From positions 1 to 23,963 of the forward strand of contig DATFDL010000784.1 in assembly GCA_035252155.1 (NCBI GenBank): 23,963 nucleotides of DNA, given 5' to 3'. The position numbers were made by a program, and so were the translations under genes. The stretch comes from JAICLL01 sp035252155 (GTDB lineage Bacteria; Planctomycetota; Planctomycetia; Pirellulales; JAICIG01). Shown piece after piece: positions 13,862 to 21,735 of the stretch (positions are counted from its first letter, which is position 1; each line of letters starts with the position of its first letter). The notes under the pieces were generated by a model. The model saw only the letters and a program-made list of their open reading frames with translations, had not been told where the DNA came from and searched no databases.

Positions 13862-15093
13862 ATAATGCCTCCCAGCACCGTGGCACGGCCCACCCGGCCG
13901 ATGCCAATGATATACGCCGCGGCCCGCAAACTTACCTTGCGCTCGACCGCCAATTGCCAGACCTGCTCAAAGGCGTCGGTCAGCACGCGATCGAGCTCCT
14001 GACGCACGCGGCTCAGGCCCCATTGATAACGCTGCCGATTCTGCACCCATTCGAAGTAGCTGGCGGTCACACCGCCCGAATTGGCCAAAATATCGGGCAG
14101 CACGGTGGCGCCGCGTGCGGCCAGGGCGTCGTCGGCCTCGAAATCGATCGGGGCGTTGGCCGCCTCGATAATCACCGGGGCCTTGATCCGCCCGGCGTTT
14201 TGCTTGGTAATCACTCCGCCGAGCGCCGCCGGCACCAGCAGATCGACGTCGAGCTCGAGCAGCGCCTCGTTGCTGATCTGGTCGGCATCTGCGTAACCGC
14301 TCAGCGTGCCGCGATGGTCCAAGGCCCAGCGCAGCATCTTGGCGATGTCGAGTCCCTCGCGACGATAATAGCCGCCGGTGACGTCGCTCACCGCCACTAC
14401 CTTATACTCGGCCTCGTGCAAAAACTTCGCCGCATGCGAGCCGACGTTGCCAAAACCCTGAATCGCCACCCGAGTCTGGTTCGGCTTTCGCGCCAGCCGG
14501 CTAAGTAGTTTGAAGGTGAGGATGCCCACGCCGCGGCCGGTGGCCTCTTCGCGGCCGGGCAGCCCGTGCATCTCGACCGGTTTGCCCGTCACGCAGGCCG
14601 GGTTGAAGCCGTGATATTTGGCGTACTGGTTCATGAACCAAGCCATGATTTTGTCGTTGGTGCCCATGTCGGGGGCGGGAATGTCGATGTCGGGGCCGAT
14701 CAGGTCGTGGATGCCATCGACGAATTTCCGGGTGATCAGCTCCAGTTCGCGCGGGCTGAGGCTCGTCGGATCGACGGCAATTCCGCCTTTGGCGCCGCCA
14801 TAAGGGATATTGACGACCGACGTCTTCCAGGTCATCAGGGCCGCCAGCGAGCGGACTTCGTCAAGATCGACATCGGGATGAAACCGCAGCCCCCCCTTCA
14901 TGGGGCCGCGCGAGTCGTCGTGCTGCACGCGGTAGCCGATGAGCGTGGCAATCTCGCCATTATCGCGTTCGATCGACACCTGTACTTGCACTTCGCGCTT
15001 CGGCGTGAGCAGCAAACGCCGGATGTTCTCCGACAGATCCATCAGATCGGCGGCGCGATTGAAGTACAGACCTGTCGAGTCGAAGGCTTTCAT
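13858..15093 (-). CDS. gdhA: Glu/Leu/Phe/Val dehydrogenase
   Basis: This 411-residue cytoplasmic enzyme carries out NAD(P)-dependent reversible oxidative deamination, most likely of glutamate. The N-terminal domain has GPMKGGLRFHP (Lys66), MTWKTSVVNIPYGGAKGGI (Lys90 and Lys102) and PAPDMGTN. The Rossmann domain has GFGNVGSHAAKFL, a later VPAALGGVI, IEAANAPI and ILANSGGVTASYFEWVQN. Substrate and cofactor preference cannot be settled by eye. ATG 15093 (MKAFDSTGLYF) was chosen by analogy with the family; ATG 15105 and TTG 15129 are possible. An AGAGGG lies 14 bases upstream, rather far. It is followed by the overlapping cNMP-binding gene. Confidence 0.9.
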   Translation of the reverse strand: MKAFDSTGLYFNRAADLMDLSENIRRLLLTPKREVQVQVSIERDNGEIATLIGYRVQHDDSRGPMKGGLRFHPDVDLDEVRSLAALMTWKTSVVNIPYGGAKGGIAVDPTSLSPRELELITRKFVDGIHDLIGPDIDIPAPDMGTNDKIMAWFMNQYAKYHGFNPACVTGKPVEMHGLPGREEATGRGVGILTFKLLSRLARKPNQTRVAIQGFGNVGSHAAKFLHEAEYKVVAVSDVTGGYYRREGLDIAKMLRWALDHRGTLSGYADADQISNEALLELDVDLLVPAALGGVITKQNAGRIKAPVIIEAANAPIDFEADDALAARGATVLPDILANSGGVTASYFEWVQNRQRYQWGLSRVRQELDRVLTDAFEQVWQLAVERKVSLRAAAYIIGIGRVGRATVLGGII

Positions 15094-15212
15094 CCACAGA
15101 ATCATATCCCTCTGGCGGTTGCCGCTCAAGGAAAGCTGGGGAAGCGGCGGGGAATGCCCGTGGAGCGAAAGAAGCGATTTTCCGGTCGTAGCGGATTTGC
15201 CGCCTCGTCGTG

Positions 15213-15314
15213 GAGCGGAATTTATTCCGTTCGATCAAGGCAACGGCCTGAAGTCTGTGCTACGACGGAACGGAATAAATTCCGTTCTACCACGGAACGG
15301 AATGAATTCCGTTC
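15213..15314. repeat. Three copies of a 20-base palindrome downstream of rpsR
   Basis: Copies at 15213-15232, 15268-15287 and 15295-15314 share the form GARCGGAA-4 bases-TTCCGTTC. The last two are perfect 8-bp stems with TAAA or TGAA loops; the first has one changed pair. The third copy ends two bases before the rpsR stop codon, so on the rpsR transcript the hairpins follow the stop directly. They fill the gap up to the dehydrogenase start. They may protect or end the rpsR message, but no U tract follows. Confidence 0.85.
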
Positions 15315-15316
15315 TA

Positions 15317-15604
15317 CTAATCGGCCACGTAGGGCAGCAGGGCCATGAAGCGGGCCCGCTTGATGGCCTTGGCCACGGCGTGCTGGCTGGCCGCCGTGCA
15401 ACCGCTCTTGCGACGCCCCATGAGCTTGCCTTGACGGCTGATGAGCTTGGTCAACAACTCCAGATCTTTGTAGTCGACATACATCGGCCGGGGGCGCACG
15501 CCATCGACAAAGATCGGGTCTTTCTTTTTGACGCGGGTGGTGAGTTTCGACCGCTTCTTGTTGGCGAAGCGAGCATTACGACCGCCATCGGGCATGCGCG
15601 ACAT
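15317..15604 (-). CDS. rpsR: Ribosomal protein bS18
   Basis: A 95-residue small-subunit protein. The conserved core is clear: MYVDYKDLELLTKLISRQGK, then MGRRKSGCTAASQHAVAKAI and KRARFMALLPYV. A basic N-terminal extension (NKKRSKLTTRVKKKDP) makes it slightly longer than the usual 75-90 residues. ATG 15604 is taken as the start; an alternative ATG lies at 15595, and there is no clear ribosome site. The usual partners rpsF, ssb or rplI are not in this window beside it, so it stands alone here. Confidence 0.95.
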   Translation of the reverse strand: MSRMPDGGRNARFANKKRSKLTTRVKKKDPIFVDGVRPRPMYVDYKDLELLTKLISRQGKLMGRRKSGCTAASQHAVAKAIKRARFMALLPYVAD

Positions 15605-15713
15605 AGGTTTTTCAGCGACGAACGGGGTGCGGCAATTGGGGAGCGTTTTCGATTTAAGCCCCACATCTTAGCGTCCCGCGGCTCGGCCGTCAAAAGGGTT
15701 AGGCCGCTTGAAT

Positions 15714-15748
15714 CCGCCTCGCGGCGGTTTTATAGTGAGAATCTCACT
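15714..15748 (+). promoter_or_regulatory. Hairpin and short operator-like palindrome upstream of the ABC operon
   Basis: In the 220-base gap between rpsR (-) and the ABC ATPase gene (+), CCGCC at 15714-15718 pairs with GGCGG at 15723-15727 across a 4-base loop and is followed by TTTT. Immediately after, AGTGAGA-A-TCTCACT at 15734-15748 is a 7-bp inverted repeat around one base. The first could be a weak terminator or attenuator and the second an operator for a dimeric regulator. Both lie 75-110 bases upstream of the operon start. No clear -35/-10 was assigned. Confidence 0.35.
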
Positions 15749-15824
15749 CAATTCCGGCGAACCCAAGCCGGGGTGTCTGCGTAAGACAAGCAAATCGGTC
15801 AGTTCTTTTATCGAGTCATTCACG

Positions 15825-16760
15825 ATGCAATCACAGGCAGTGGCGCTCGACGCCCCCATCGCCGCGGAGGCGCCGGTTGGCACCGACGTGGTCATTGAGA
15901 CGCGCAATCTCTCGAAGATTTATCGCGACTTTTGGGGCCGGCAAAAGGTGCGGGCCCTCAAAGCTCTCGACCTGGTCGTAAGGCGCGGTGAAATCTTCGG
16001 CCTGCTCGGACCCAACGGCTCGGGCAAAACCACCACCATCAAGCTCCTGCTCGGGCTGCTCTTCCCCACCAGCGGGCAGGCCCTGGTCTTCGGCAAAGAA
16101 GCCTCCGATGTGACCAAGAACGAGCGGATCGGCTATTTGCCTGAAGAATCGTACCTTTACAAGTTTCTCAACGCTGAGGAGACACTCGATTTTTACGGCC
16201 GCCTGTTCGACATGCCGGCCGACGTGCGGCGGCAGCGCACGGCCGAGCTAATCCACCTGGTCAAGCTCGACTGGGCCAAGCAGCGGCAGTTGAAGGAGTA
16301 TTCCAAGGGCATGACCCGCCGCATTGGCCTGGCCCAGGCGTTGATCAACGACCCGGAGCTGATCGTGCTCGACGAACCGACCACCGGCCTCGACCCGATC
16401 GGTTGCCGCGAGATGAAAGACCTGATCTTGGAACTGCGCGACCGCGGCAAGACCGTGCTAATGTGCAGCCACCTGCTGGCCGACGTGCAAGACGTTTGCG
16501 ACCGGATCGCCATTTTGCACCAGGGCGAGCTGAAAGAACTGGGCCGGGTCGACAGCTTGTTGAAGATCCGCGATGTTACCGAGATCCGGGCCTCGGGGCT
16601 GAACGACGCCGCCAAGGAAGAGATCCGCTCGGTCATCGCCCGGCACAACGGGCAGTTGGTTTCGATGGACAACCCGACCAGCACTCTCGAAGAGTTGTTC
16701 TTGAGCATCGTGCAAGACAGCGAAGCGCGTCCCGGCCGCCGGGCGCGGGTCGAAGGATGA
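15825..16760 (+). CDS. ABC transporter ATP-binding subunit
   Basis: This 311-residue ATPase powers the ABC-2-type permease encoded next. After a short variable N-terminus the nucleotide-binding domain shows Walker A GPNGSGKTT, a Q-loop region at YLPEESYLY, a signature variant YSKGMTRRIGLAQAL, Walker B LIVLDEPTTGLDP and the switch His in LMCSHLLADV. The C-terminal part (about residues 240-300) ends with TLEELFLSIV, a tail common in the CcmA/NatA-like class of ABC-2 ATPases. The substrate is not evident. ATG 15825 was chosen because the longer frame upstream covers the palindromic region. The downstream permease starts 19 bases after its stop. Confidence 0.93.
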   Translation: MQSQAVALDAPIAAEAPVGTDVVIETRNLSKIYRDFWGRQKVRALKALDLVVRRGEIFGLLGPNGSGKTTTIKLLLGLLFPTSGQALVFGKEASDVTKNERIGYLPEESYLYKFLNAEETLDFYGRLFDMPADVRRQRTAELIHLVKLDWAKQRQLKEYSKGMTRRIGLAQALINDPELIVLDEPTTGLDPIGCREMKDLILELRDRGKTVLMCSHLLADVQDVCDRIAILHQGELKELGRVDSLLKIRDVTEIRASGLNDAAKEEIRSVIARHNGQLVSMDNPTSTLEELFLSIVQDSEARPGRRARVEG

Positions 16761-16779
16761 CCGAGGGGCCGCTGCAAAC

Positions 16780-18612
16780 ATGATTATCGAGAACGAATTC
16801 CCTCCGTATTTCGAGTGGCTGTTGGCGGCCGGCTTGACGCCGGGCGCTCTCTGGATTTGGCTGCTTACGAACTTTCTCTTGCTGGTCGCCGGGCTGCTGG
16901 GCAGCTTCATCTTTCTGACGGTCAGGCACGGCCCGGCGAAGTCGGGCGACCTGATCTTCAAGGCGCTGGCGGGGGTGACCGACGACGTCGTCCATACCTC
17001 GCCCCGGCGCGTCTATGCGCTGGCTCGGCTCGCCGTGCAAGAAGCGCTCCGCCGCCGCGTGCTGGTCGGCTTCATGCTCTTCATTCTCATTTTGTTGTTC
17101 GCCGGCTGGTTTCTTGATCCCGGCCGCACCGACCCGGCCAAGCTCTATTTGGGCTTTGTGATCAATGCCACGAGCTATCTGGTGTTGTTTCTGGCGCTGG
17201 TGCTTAGTGCCTTCAGTCTGCCGGCCGACCTGCAGAGCAAAACGATCTATACCGTTGTCACCAAGCCCGTGCGTCCGTCGGAGGTGGTGCTGGGGCGCAC
17301 GCTCGGGTTCGCCGCGGTGAGCACTGGCTTGCTGCTGGTGATGGGTTTGTTCAGTTACGTCTTCGTGGTGCGGACGCTCGATCACGCCCACACGTTGACG
17401 GCCGACGATCTAGCACCCAAAGCGCCGACGGAGAAAGGACTCGTGCCGCCCAACAAAACCGGTACGACGGCGCGCCACCGGCACGTGATTAAGCCTGACC
17501 AAATTGAGTTACTCGCGCAAGAGGGACATGCTGAAACCGAGCCCGAACAAGGGCACTATCACGAGATCACGGCCGTTTCGCGCGACGGCGAGACCGAGTA
17601 CCGATTGGGGCCACCGCTCGGCCAGCTTAGGGCGCGGGTGCCCGTCTATGGCACGCTCATGTTTCGCGACCGCGGCGGCAAGCCGGCCGAGAAAGGAATC
17701 AACGTCGGCAACGAGTGGACCTATCATAGCTACATCGAAGGCGGCTCGCCGGCGGCAGGCATCTGGAAGTTCACCGGCGTCACCCGCGACGGTTTTCCCA
17801 ACGGCATCGTGCTCGAACTGTCCATCCGGGTGTTCCGCACGTTCAAAGGCACGATCGATCAGCCTGTGTTGGGGTCGATCACTCTGCGCAACCCCACCAA
17901 ACCCAACGAGCCGATTACGTTGAAAAACTTCCGGGCCGCCGAATACGCGATCGACCGGCACGAGATCCCGGCGCAGTTCAAGGACGCCAACGGCCGCGAG
18001 ATCGATCTGTTTCGCGATGTGGTTTCCGACGACGGCGAGCTGGAAATCGAAATCCGCTGCCTCGAGCGCTCGCAGTTTTATGGCCTGGCCCGTCCGTCGG
18101 TCTATTTGCTGCGGCGCGAGGGAACACCCTGGATTAATTTCGCCAAAGGCTACGTGGCGATCTGGCTGCAAATGCTGCTGGTCACCGCCTTTGGCGTAAT
18201 GTGGAGCACATTTTTGAACGGGCCGGTGGCGATGCTCGCCACGCTGGGTTCGATCGTCGGCGGGTTCTTTGTGTCATTTCTGCAAAACCTGGCGCTGAAC
18301 AAATCGTTGGGCGGCGGCCCCGTCGAGTCGGTGCTCCGCATCAGTCAGCAAAAGAACCTTACCGAACAGCTCGAAACCGACGTGACCAGCGCCGTGGCGG
18401 TGATGCTCGACAAGATTCTCCGCATTCCGTTGTTCGTCGTTTCGCGGATTTTGCCCAACTTTCAAGAACTCAACGATGTGAACTACGTCGCCGATGGGTA
18501 CAACATCTCGGGCGACCTGCTGGCGATCCACTTGACGACCGGCCTGGGTTACTTCATTCCGGTGATGCTGCTGGGCTTTCTCTTCTTCAAATTGCGCGAG
18601 GTGGCGAAATGA
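16780..18612 (+). CDS. ABC-2-type permease with large extracytoplasmic domain
   Basis: This 610-residue membrane subunit has hydrophobic segments at about 24-47, 95-112, 123-145 and 173-198, then a long soluble region (about 200-445) and a C-terminal group of helices from about 453 to the end. TVVTKPVRPSEVVLGRTLG (about 158-176) is a typical ABC-2 permease cytoplasmic stretch. The large loop, with many His and charged residues near its start and beta-type sequence later, could contact substrate or a partner outside the membrane. A GAGGGG lies about 12 bases before the ATG. The last codon overlaps the next gene as ATGA. Export is inferred; the cargo is unknown. Confidence 0.88.
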   Translation: MIIENEFPPYFEWLLAAGLTPGALWIWLLTNFLLLVAGLLGSFIFLTVRHGPAKSGDLIFKALAGVTDDVVHTSPRRVYALARLAVQEALRRRVLVGFMLFILILLFAGWFLDPGRTDPAKLYLGFVINATSYLVLFLALVLSAFSLPADLQSKTIYTVVTKPVRPSEVVLGRTLGFAAVSTGLLLVMGLFSYVFVVRTLDHAHTLTADDLAPKAPTEKGLVPPNKTGTTARHRHVIKPDQIELLAQEGHAETEPEQGHYHEITAVSRDGETEYRLGPPLGQLRARVPVYGTLMFRDRGGKPAEKGINVGNEWTYHSYIEGGSPAAGIWKFTGVTRDGFPNGIVLELSIRVFRTFKGTIDQPVLGSITLRNPTKPNEPITLKNFRAAEYAIDRHEIPAQFKDANGREIDLFRDVVSDDGELEIEIRCLERSQFYGLARPSVYLLRREGTPWINFAKGYVAIWLQMLLVTAFGVMWSTFLNGPVAMLATLGSIVGGFFVSFLQNLALNKSLGGGPVESVLRISQQKNLTEQLETDVTSAVAVMLDKILRIPLFVVSRILPNFQELNDVNYVADGYNISGDLLAIHLTTGLGYFIPVMLLGFLFFKLREVAK

Positions 18613-20228
18613 ACCGGGGAGCGCTCGTTCGCAAGCTGGTGTATGGTTTGTTGATCTTGGCGTTGCTGTTGCCGCTGTCGTATTTCAGCCAGCCGGCGAC
18701 GGTGGCGGTGGGCAACCAGCCTAACCAAGCGGGCAGTCCCGGCGGCAAGCTGGCGCAGTTGCGCACCCAGTATGGCATCAGCGAGGCGAACCTGGGCGAA
18801 ATTGACGCGGCCGGCGAAACGATCAAGCTGGCCACGCTTGGACTGCGCGGTGTGGCCGCCAACATCCTGTGGGAAAAGGCCAATACCGCCAAGATGAAAG
18901 AAGACTGGGAGGGAATGCGCGCCGCGCTCGACCAATTGTCGAAGCTCGAACCGCATTTCGTCATCGTGTGGCGGTATCAGGCTTGGAACGTTTCGTACAA
19001 TATTTCGGTCGAGTTCGACGACTACCGCCAACGCTATTTTTGGATCAAAGAGGGCATCAAGTACCTGCAGCAGGGTACGCGATATAACGAGCTGGAACCG
19101 CGGCTCATCTACGATGTCGGTTGGTTCACGGCCCACAAAATGGGTGTTGCCGATGAGAAGAAGGAGTTTCGCGAATTGTTCCGCGTCGACGACGATGAAG
19201 AGTTTCCCGCTCATGATCGGCAGTTGCGCCGACAAGACCGCCGCGACAACTGGCTGGTGGGCCAAGAGTACTTCGAGCAGGCGATCGCCCTGGTTGAGGA
19301 CCGCGAGGCCTCGATCCACGCGATGAATCCGTTCGTTTTCTTCAGCCAACCGGCGATGTGCCAGATCGACTATGCCGTGGCTTTGGAGGAAGACGGCGTC
19401 TTTGAGGAGAAAGCCCGGCTGGGGTGGACCGACGCCTACGATCGTTGGATCAAGTACGGCATGCGCGAAGTCCCAACCAGCGACAATCTGATTGTTCGGC
19501 TGGCGGAAGAAGAAGCCGTGCAAGAGCGAAAGGCCAAGGTCATCGCGCAGCTCGAGGCGGTGGAACCTGGCCTGCGCGACAAAATCGCGGGCGAGAAGCG
19601 GAGCAAGTTGCCGCCCGAAGTACGGGCCGCGCTCGACACGCCGCCGGAGTCGCGCACTGAGGAGGAGCACCAACTGGTCTACGGCGCGTCGATGAGCATC
19701 TTGGTCCTGCACGATGAGGTGGCCAAGCGGGTCGAAAAGTCGCATCGCGAGCAGGCCCAGAAACTGGCGGCCGAGGCAAACCGCTTGGAGGTGCTGGAGA
19801 ACGTGATCCATCGCGATCGCGACGTGGTCAATTACAATTATTGGCGGAATCGCTGCAAGATGGAGAAGACCGAATCGGCGCTCGAAGCCCGGCGGCTGAT
19901 TTACCAGGCGAAAACCGATTACGACCTGGCCCGGCTGGTGCCCGCCCAGCAGGAATATGAAGAGGCCTTCCGGCACTGGCGCAAGACGGTGGATGAGTTC
20001 CCTCAATTCATCGACGACACGATCGGGGCCGAAAGCATCCACCAAGCGCTGGCGGGCTATGCGGACGTGCTCAAGCAGCTCAACACTCACATTCCGCGAG
20101 ATTTTGTGTTGAAGGACGTTCTGTTCTCGGCGGTCCGCCGCAATCCGACGGGCATGGACCTCGACTTTATCCGCGAGTCGTTCGAGGGCGACCCGGGGCT
20201 GCGGCCGCCCGGCATGCCGCCGCGGTGA
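18609..20228 (+). CDS. Membrane-anchored helical-repeat protein of unknown function
   Basis: This 539-residue protein has one N-terminal hydrophobic segment (VYGLLILALLLPLSYF, about 11-26), probably an uncleaved anchor or signal. The rest is rich in helix-forming, charged sequence. Residues about 70-170 (LRGVAANILWEKANTAKMK, DQLSKLEPHFVIVWRYQAWN, GIKYLQQGTRYNELEP) resemble TPR-type helical pairs. Later SHREQAQKLAAEANRLEVLE suggests a coiled coil. It ends with a Pro-rich RPPGMPPR. The start overlaps the permease stop (ATGA), so it is very likely translated with the transporter and may be an accessory subunit. I do not recognise a named family. Confidence 0.8.
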   Translation: MNRGALVRKLVYGLLILALLLPLSYFSQPATVAVGNQPNQAGSPGGKLAQLRTQYGISEANLGEIDAAGETIKLATLGLRGVAANILWEKANTAKMKEDWEGMRAALDQLSKLEPHFVIVWRYQAWNVSYNISVEFDDYRQRYFWIKEGIKYLQQGTRYNELEPRLIYDVGWFTAHKMGVADEKKEFRELFRVDDDEEFPAHDRQLRRQDRRDNWLVGQEYFEQAIALVEDREASIHAMNPFVFFSQPAMCQIDYAVALEEDGVFEEKARLGWTDAYDRWIKYGMREVPTSDNLIVRLAEEEAVQERKAKVIAQLEAVEPGLRDKIAGEKRSKLPPEVRAALDTPPESRTEEEHQLVYGASMSILVLHDEVAKRVEKSHREQAQKLAAEANRLEVLENVIHRDRDVVNYNYWRNRCKMEKTESALEARRLIYQAKTDYDLARLVPAQQEYEEAFRHWRKTVDEFPQFIDDTIGAESIHQALAGYADVLKQLNTHIPRDFVLKDVLFSAVRRNPTGMDLDFIRESFEGDPGLRPPGMPPR

Positions 20229-20235
20229 GGCGCGC

Positions 20236-21735
20236 GTGCCCTCTATGCCCAGAAAGCTCTCGACCCGGATTTTTGTTTCGATCGTCGGCGTCCTGGTCTT
20301 GGCGCTGTTGAGCAGCGGCGCCTCACTGCTGACCGCCTGGAAAATCGGCAACCTGTTGCAAGGAACCGCCGAGGAAAATCTGCCTGGCATGCGCGTGGCC
20401 GGCGAGCTCGAAGCCGCTCTGCTGGGGCAACAGGGCTGGGTCTCGTCGTATATCCTCGAGCCGGGCAACCGCGCTTGGCTCGATCAACTCGAAGCCCGCA
20501 AGGCCGCCTTCAAGAACTGGTCGACGCGAGCGCGGGCCATCGCCCATACCAAGCGAGAGCGGGAGATTCTGCAACAGCTCGAACAGGTCTACGAGCAGCA
20601 CGACGCCAAACGCCGCGAGGTGATTCGGATGTTCGACGAGGGGCAGGTCGACCTTGCCCGGCGGGTATTGTTGACCGACGTCAGCCGGTTGCACGACGAA
20701 GCCTCGCGGCTTTGCAAGGAGTTCATCGCCGCCAACATGCAATCGGTCGAAGAGGCCGATGCGCGGGCTCGCCGCCGAATACGCGCCGATACCTGGATGG
20801 TGGCCGGTTGCGCGGCGCTGACGCTGGGACTGGGCACCGCGTTGTTCTGGCAATTCGTACACGGGGTGCTGCGGCCCTTGCGGCGGATGGTGGCCGAAGC
20901 CGAAAGCTTCGCCCACGACGACGGCAGCGCCGTCCGGATTCACGACGACGAGCTGCGGGCGGTCGGCGCCTATCTGCGGCTGCTGATGTCGGACGTGGCC
21001 GACGCCCGCACGACGCTCCGCGACAGCCGCAATCGGCTCTTGCAAGCCGAGAAGCTGGCCACCGTGGGCAAGCTGGCGGCCAGTGTGGCTCACGAGATCC
21101 GCAACCCGCTCACTTCGCTGAAGATGTGGTTGTTTTGGATCCGCAGTGCCGTGCCAACTCGTGGTGATGTCGATCAGGCCTTCGACGTGGTGGCGGCCGA
21201 AATCGCCCGGCTTGAAAATGTGGTCCGCAACTTCCTCGACTTTTCGCGACCGGCCGAGCCGAGGCCCCGGCCCTGCGACCTGATTGAGTTGATCGACACG
21301 ACATTGCAATGGATCGGGCACCGCATCGAGCAGCAGCAAGTAAGGCTGCGGCGCGACGACGCCGATCATCTGCCTGCGGTGATGGCCGATCCCGACCAAC
21401 TAAGGCAGGTGCTGGTCAACCTGTTGGACAATGCCCTGGAGGTCACTTCGCCCGGCGGCGAGTTGGCGGTTTCGGCTTCGGTTGAAACCGACAAGGTTGG
21501 GCAGACGATGGTGGTAGCTCGGGTGTGCGATAGCGGTCCGGGCGTCTCCGACGAGATCGCCGAGCGGATCTTCGAACCGTTTTTCACGACCAAAACGCAC
21601 GGCACCGGCCTGGGCCTCTGCATTGCCGCGAACATTATGGTGCTGCACAATGGCCGGTTGACGCTCGAACGGTCCACAACGCCGGGCGCATGTTTCGCGG
21701 TTTGGGTTCCGATCGCAGGCGAGGCGACCCGGTGA
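20236..21735 (+). CDS. Membrane-bound sensor histidine kinase
   Basis: A 499-residue kinase paired with the next gene. An N-terminal helix (about 12-34) and a second at about 190-213 enclose an all-helical sensor region of about 155 residues that resembles a four-helix bundle. HAMP-like sequence follows (PLRRMVAEAESFA). The phosphoacceptor is His286 in VAHEIRNPLTSLKM. The ATPase domain has an N-box LVNLLDNALEV, G1 CDSGPGVSDEI, F-box FEPFFTTK and G2 GTGLGLCIA. The start is GTG 20236, five bases after GAGG; ATG 20245 is the alternative. It lies seven bases after the preceding gene and overlaps the response regulator by four bases. The signal is unknown. Confidence 0.93.
   Translation: MPSMPRKLSTRIFVSIVGVLVLALLSSGASLLTAWKIGNLLQGTAEENLPGMRVAGELEAALLGQQGWVSSYILEPGNRAWLDQLEARKAAFKNWSTRARAIAHTKREREILQQLEQVYEQHDAKRREVIRMFDEGQVDLARRVLLTDVSRLHDEASRLCKEFIAANMQSVEEADARARRRIRADTWMVAGCAALTLGLGTALFWQFVHGVLRPLRRMVAEAESFAHDDGSAVRIHDDELRAVGAYLRLLMSDVADARTTLRDSRNRLLQAEKLATVGKLAASVAHEIRNPLTSLKMWLFWIRSAVPTRGDVDQAFDVVAAEIARLENVVRNFLDFSRPAEPRPRPCDLIELIDTTLQWIGHRIEQQQVRLRRDDADHLPAVMADPDQLRQVLVNLLDNALEVTSPGGELAVSASVETDKVGQTMVVARVCDSGPGVSDEIAERIFEPFFTTKTHGTGLGLCIAANIMVLHNGRLTLERSTTPGACFAVWVPIAGEATR

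Noticed and set aside
18549..20468. A 639-residue minus-strand frame across the end of the transporter operon
   Set aside because: It mirrors three strongly supported plus-strand genes and shows no domain; it is a GC-rich antisense frame.
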